A stretch of 7,389 nucleotides of DNA from Alphaproteobacteria bacterium. GTDB lineage: Bacteria > Pseudomonadota > Alphaproteobacteria > Caulobacterales > Caulobacteraceae. The position numbers were made by a program, and so were the translations under genes. The stretch is from assembly GCA_028869395.1 (NCBI GenBank), contig JAGWSE010000199.1, forward strand, positions 1 to 7,389. Direction: 5' to 3'. Of this stretch, positions 5,497 through 7,389 are shown piece by piece. The notes beneath the pieces were generated by a model. It did not search any database. It worked only from the letters and a program-made list of their open reading frames with translations, and was not told where the DNA came from. Each line of letters opens with the position of its first letter. Positions within the stretch are counted from its first letter, which is position 1.

Positions 5497-6269
5497 AAGA
5501 AGCTTTCGGCGACAGCGTCCGGGTGGCGGTCGACGGCCACGTGGCGGTGGTCACCATCGACCGCCCACCGCACAACCACGTCTCGGTCGAGTTCATGCGC
5601 GACCTCGCCGACGCCTTCGACGCGATCGATGGCGAGATCGAGCTGCGCTGCTCGGTGCTGCAGGCGGAGGGCAAGAACTTCTGCGCCGGCGCCGACCTCG
5701 TGAGCCGCGAAGACCAGGGCGGCCTGGGTTCGGTCAATCCATTGTATGACGAGGCGGTGCGCCTGTTCTCCGCGAAGAAGCCGATCGTGGCGGCGGTGCA
5801 GGGCGCGGCGGTTGGCGCAGGCCTGGGCCTCGCGGTGATGGCCGACTTCCGGATCGCGTCGCCCGACGCGCGCTTCGCGGCCAACTTCGTGAAGCTCGGC
5901 TTTCATCCGGGCTTCGGCCTGACGCACACCCTGCCGCGCCTCATCGGTCCCACCAAGGCCGAGCTGATGTTCCTGACGGGCCGGCGTGTGAAGGCGGAGG
6001 AAGGTCTGCCCTGGGGACTCGTGGACGATGTCGTCCCTCTCGAGGATCTGCGGGCCGCCGCGCTGCGCCTGGCCCGGGAGATCGCGGAGAACGCGCCGCT
6101 CGCCATCGTCTCGACGCGCAAGACCCTGCGAAGCGACCTTGCTGCAGCGGTCCGGGCCCAGACCGACATCGAGGCCGCAGAACAGGCCTGGCTGCGCAAG
6201 ACCGAGGACTACAAGGAAGGCGTCCGCTCCGTGGCCGAGCGCCGGGTCGGCAACTTCGTGGGACGCTAG
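5493..6269 (+). CDS. Enoyl-CoA hydratase/isomerase-family protein lacking both hydratase glutamates
   Basis: The 258-residue cytosolic crotonase-fold protein has the family's usual length. FCAGADL (63-69) supplies the first oxyanion-hole NH, and VQGAAVGAGLGLAVMADFRIAS (102-123) supplies the second and the core helix. LPRLIGPTKAELMFLTGRRVKAEEGLPWGLVDDVV (147-181) is the conserved family segment, and a C-terminal trimerisation helix region follows. Mammalian hydratase uses two glutamates, in GGGCELA and QPEI; by ungapped alignment these are Gly112 and Phe132 here. CoA binding and enolate stabilisation should remain, but classical water addition is doubtful. An isomerase, hydrolase, lyase or a hydratase with different residues is possible. 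His138 and Asp86 are untested candidates. The GFHPGFG loop (136-142) resembles the LGLxPxxGG loop of isomerase-type members. ATG overlaps the dehydrogenase stop, with GGGGA seven bases upstream, so translation is coupled. Confidence 0.9.
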   Translation: MKEAFGDSVRVAVDGHVAVVTIDRPPHNHVSVEFMRDLADAFDAIDGEIELRCSVLQAEGKNFCAGADLVSREDQGGLGSVNPLYDEAVRLFSAKKPIVAAVQGAAVGAGLGLAVMADFRIASPDARFAANFVKLGFHPGFGLTHTLPRLIGPTKAELMFLTGRRVKAEEGLPWGLVDDVVPLEDLRAAALRLAREIAENAPLAIVSTRKTLRSDLAAAVRAQTDIEAAEQAWLRKTEDYKEGVRSVAERRVGNFVGR

Positions 6270-6535
6270 CCCTCGCTGAACCGCGCGCCGGCCGCCCGCT
6301 CGCACTCGGCCGCGAGCTCCTTGAACAGCAGGCTGAGGATGATCAGCGCCCGGCCTTCGACGTCCGCGGCTTCGGCGCCGGGGTGCCAGTCGACCATCAT
6401 GTCGAAGGCGAGCTCGGGGACCATGGCGTTGCGGCCGAGCACGCTGACCACCGCCGAGCCTGGCTCGCCGGGACGGGCGCGCGCCGTCACCAGCCAGCGC
6501 AGCTGTTCGGGGGTATGGGCCGGGGCCTTGCTCAT
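6266..6535 (-). CDS. Small unknown protein, third gene of the glk-eda operon
   Basis: This 89-residue protein is not one I recognise. It is probably cytosolic, with no signal peptide or strong membrane segment. The predicted order is a short N-terminal helix (PEQLRWLV, 9-16), a strand (SAVVSVLG, 27-34), a segment with AFDMMVDWHP (43-52), and a hydrophobic helix (GRALIILSLLFKELAAECERAA, from about 61 to 82). This is a compact alpha/beta layout. Supporting evidence that it is real is positional. Its ATG overlaps the eda stop in an ATGA, its stop is interlocked with the stop of the convergent crotonase-fold gene, and the frame fills the whole gap. No independent ribosome site precedes the start, which suits translational coupling. 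A regulatory or accessory role in the Entner-Doudoroff pathway is only a guess from location. Confidence 0.7.
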   Translation of the reverse strand: MSKAPAHTPEQLRWLVTARARPGEPGSAVVSVLGRNAMVPELAFDMMVDWHPGAEAADVEGRALIILSLLFKELAAECERAAGARFSEG

Positions 6536-7158
6536 GCGGCGACCGGCCTGCGCAGACCCGCCGCTTCGCGGGCGAGGCGCGTAATGCGATCCCAGTCGCC
6601 GTCGCGAACGGCGTCCGCCGGCGCGACCCAGGAGCCGCCGACGCAGACCACGTTGGAGAGCGCCAGGTACTCCGGCGCGTTGGCCGCGGTCACCCCGCCC
6701 GTGGGACAGAACTTCGCCTGCGGGAAGGGGCTCTGGTAGGCCTTCAGCGCGCCGGCGCCGCCCACGACATTGGCGGGGAAGAGCTTGAAGTGGTCGAAGC
6801 CGGCCGCCAGCCCCGCGATCAGCTCGGTGGGCGTGGCGATCCCGGGCAGCAGCGGCACAGGGCCCTCCGCCCGCTCACCTTCGATCAGGCCCGGCGAGAC
6901 GGTGAAGGCGCAACCCAGATCGGCGGCCGCCTGGCGCATGGCCGGGTCGATCACCGTGCCCGCGCCGACGACCGCGCCCTCGACTTCGGCGATCATGCGT
7001 TCGATGCAGGCGCTGGCCACCGGCGTGCGGAAGGTCACCTCAAGCACGGTGAGGCCGCCCGCCACCAGGGCGCGCCCGAGCGGCACGGCGTGGCCCACCT
7101 CCTCGATGACCAGCACCGGGATCACGGGCGCGCGGGAGAGAACCTCCTCGATCTTCAT
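6532..7158 (-). CDS. eda: 2-keto-3-deoxy-6-phosphogluconate (KDPG) aldolase
   Basis: The 208-residue cytosolic class I aldolase splits KDPG into pyruvate and glyceraldehyde 3-phosphate, the last step of the Entner-Doudoroff route. It is full length. The TIM-barrel signature is intact. LEVTFRTP (39-46) has Glu40 and Arg44, matching Glu45 and Arg49 of the E. coli enzyme. GAGTV (66-70) has Thr68 at the Thr73 position. FDHFKLFPAN (121-130) holds the Schiff-base Lys125, matching Lys133. PTGGV (152-156) and CVGGSWV (172-178) are the phosphate-binding ends. GGAG lies five bases upstream of the ATG. The start overlaps the glk stop (ATGA), and its own stop overlaps the start of the small unknown gene. 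Activity on 2-keto-4-hydroxyglutarate is a common side reaction of the family. Confidence 0.97.
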   Translation of the reverse strand: MKIEEVLSRAPVIPVLVIEEVGHAVPLGRALVAGGLTVLEVTFRTPVASACIERMIAEVEGAVVGAGTVIDPAMRQAAADLGCAFTVSPGLIEGERAEGPVPLLPGIATPTELIAGLAAGFDHFKLFPANVVGGAGALKAYQSPFPQAKFCPTGGVTAANAPEYLALSNVVCVGGSWVAPADAVRDGDWDRITRLAREAAGLRRPVAA

Positions 7159-7389
7159 AGGCGCTCCATCTGCTCCAGCTCGCGCGCGGCCCCGATCAGC
7201 GCGGGATAGGGATGCAGCACGAGGGCGGTCGGAATGTCGCGCACGAACGGGGCGAGTCGGCCCTTGTCCTCAAAACGGGCGCGGAACCCGCCCGAGGCGA
7301 GCCGGTCGGCCATGCGCGGCGCGATCCCGCCCGAAATGAAGACCCCGCCCCGCGCGCCGAACGTCAGCGCGAGATCGCCGGCGACAGCG
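7155..7389 (-). CDS. glk: Glucokinase, C-terminal part (cut by window edge)
   Basis: Only the last 77 residues are present; the gene continues past the right edge. The sequence contains LALTFGARGGVFISGGI, then FRARFEDKGRL, then the IPTALVLHPYPALIGAA ending. It follows the C terminus of E. coli Glk closely (NLALNLGTFGGVFIAGGI, then FRAAFEDKGRF, then the closing DIPVYLIVH segment). The enzyme phosphorylates glucose with ATP to feed the Entner-Doudoroff pathway. The catalytic and ATP-binding N-terminal motifs are outside the window. Its TGA overlaps the eda ATG, so glk, eda and the small gene are co-transcribed. Genes such as edd, pgl or zwf may lie further upstream, but that cannot be seen. Confidence 0.95.
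   Translation of the reverse strand, partial: AVAGDLALTFGARGGVFISGGIAPRMADRLASGGFRARFEDKGRLAPFVRDIPTALVLHPYPALIGAARELEQMERL

Noticed and set aside
1..7389. Defence system, CRISPR, prophage or insertion sequence
   Set aside because: No repeat arrays, transposase or integrase motifs, terminal repeats or toxin-antitoxin pairs. Nearly all sequence is accounted for by metabolic genes.

Overview
The window is very GC-rich and densely coded, with ATGA start/stop overlaps, Shine-Dalgarno-type ribosome sites and some GTG starts. The paired glk and eda genes (Entner-Doudoroff sugar catabolism) together with CoA-thioester catabolism fit an alphaproteobacterium, most likely in or near the Caulobacteraceae (Caulobacter/Phenylobacterium type). 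That placement is inference from gene content and style; there is no rRNA or other taxonomic marker here. I see no mobile element, tRNA, rRNA or CRISPR array.

Layout from left to right. (1) 1-115 holds no gene I can support, but has a hairpin at 37-54 and a probable terminator at about 61-87 for the minus-strand gene that follows. (2) 116-706 (-) encodes a secreted lipoprotein with one c-type heme site near its C terminus. (3) 707-855 is a divergent intergenic region with a perfect 8-bp inverted repeat. (4) 856-2471 (+) is a two-gene unit: a thiolase-fold protein and a DUF35 zinc-ribbon/OB-fold partner. (5) 2478-4253 (-) is a second two-gene unit: a CaiB-type (family III) CoA-transferase followed by a small P-loop kinase-like protein. 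(6) 4254-4329 is a short divergent promoter region with an imperfect palindrome. (7) 4330-6269 (+) is an acyl-CoA dehydrogenase overlapped by an enoyl-CoA hydratase/isomerase-family gene. (8) 6266-7389 (-) is the end of glk, then eda, then a small unknown gene, chained by ATGA overlaps.

Blocks 4 to 7 look like one catabolic module for an unidentified carboxylic acid. The CoA-transferase would load CoA, the dehydrogenase would introduce a double bond, the crotonase-fold enzyme would hydrate or isomerise, and the thiolase-fold/DUF35 pair would cut the chain. Several of these enzymes depart from the textbook active site. The thiolase-fold protein lacks both catalytic cysteines, the crotonase-fold protein lacks both hydratase glutamates, and the dehydrogenase has Asp where the classical catalytic Glu sits. 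The module may therefore carry out retro-aldol cleavage, as known for steroid side-chain Ltp2/DUF35 aldolases, rather than ordinary beta-oxidation. Block 8 is central carbon metabolism: glucose phosphorylation and 2-keto-3-deoxy-6-phosphogluconate cleavage.
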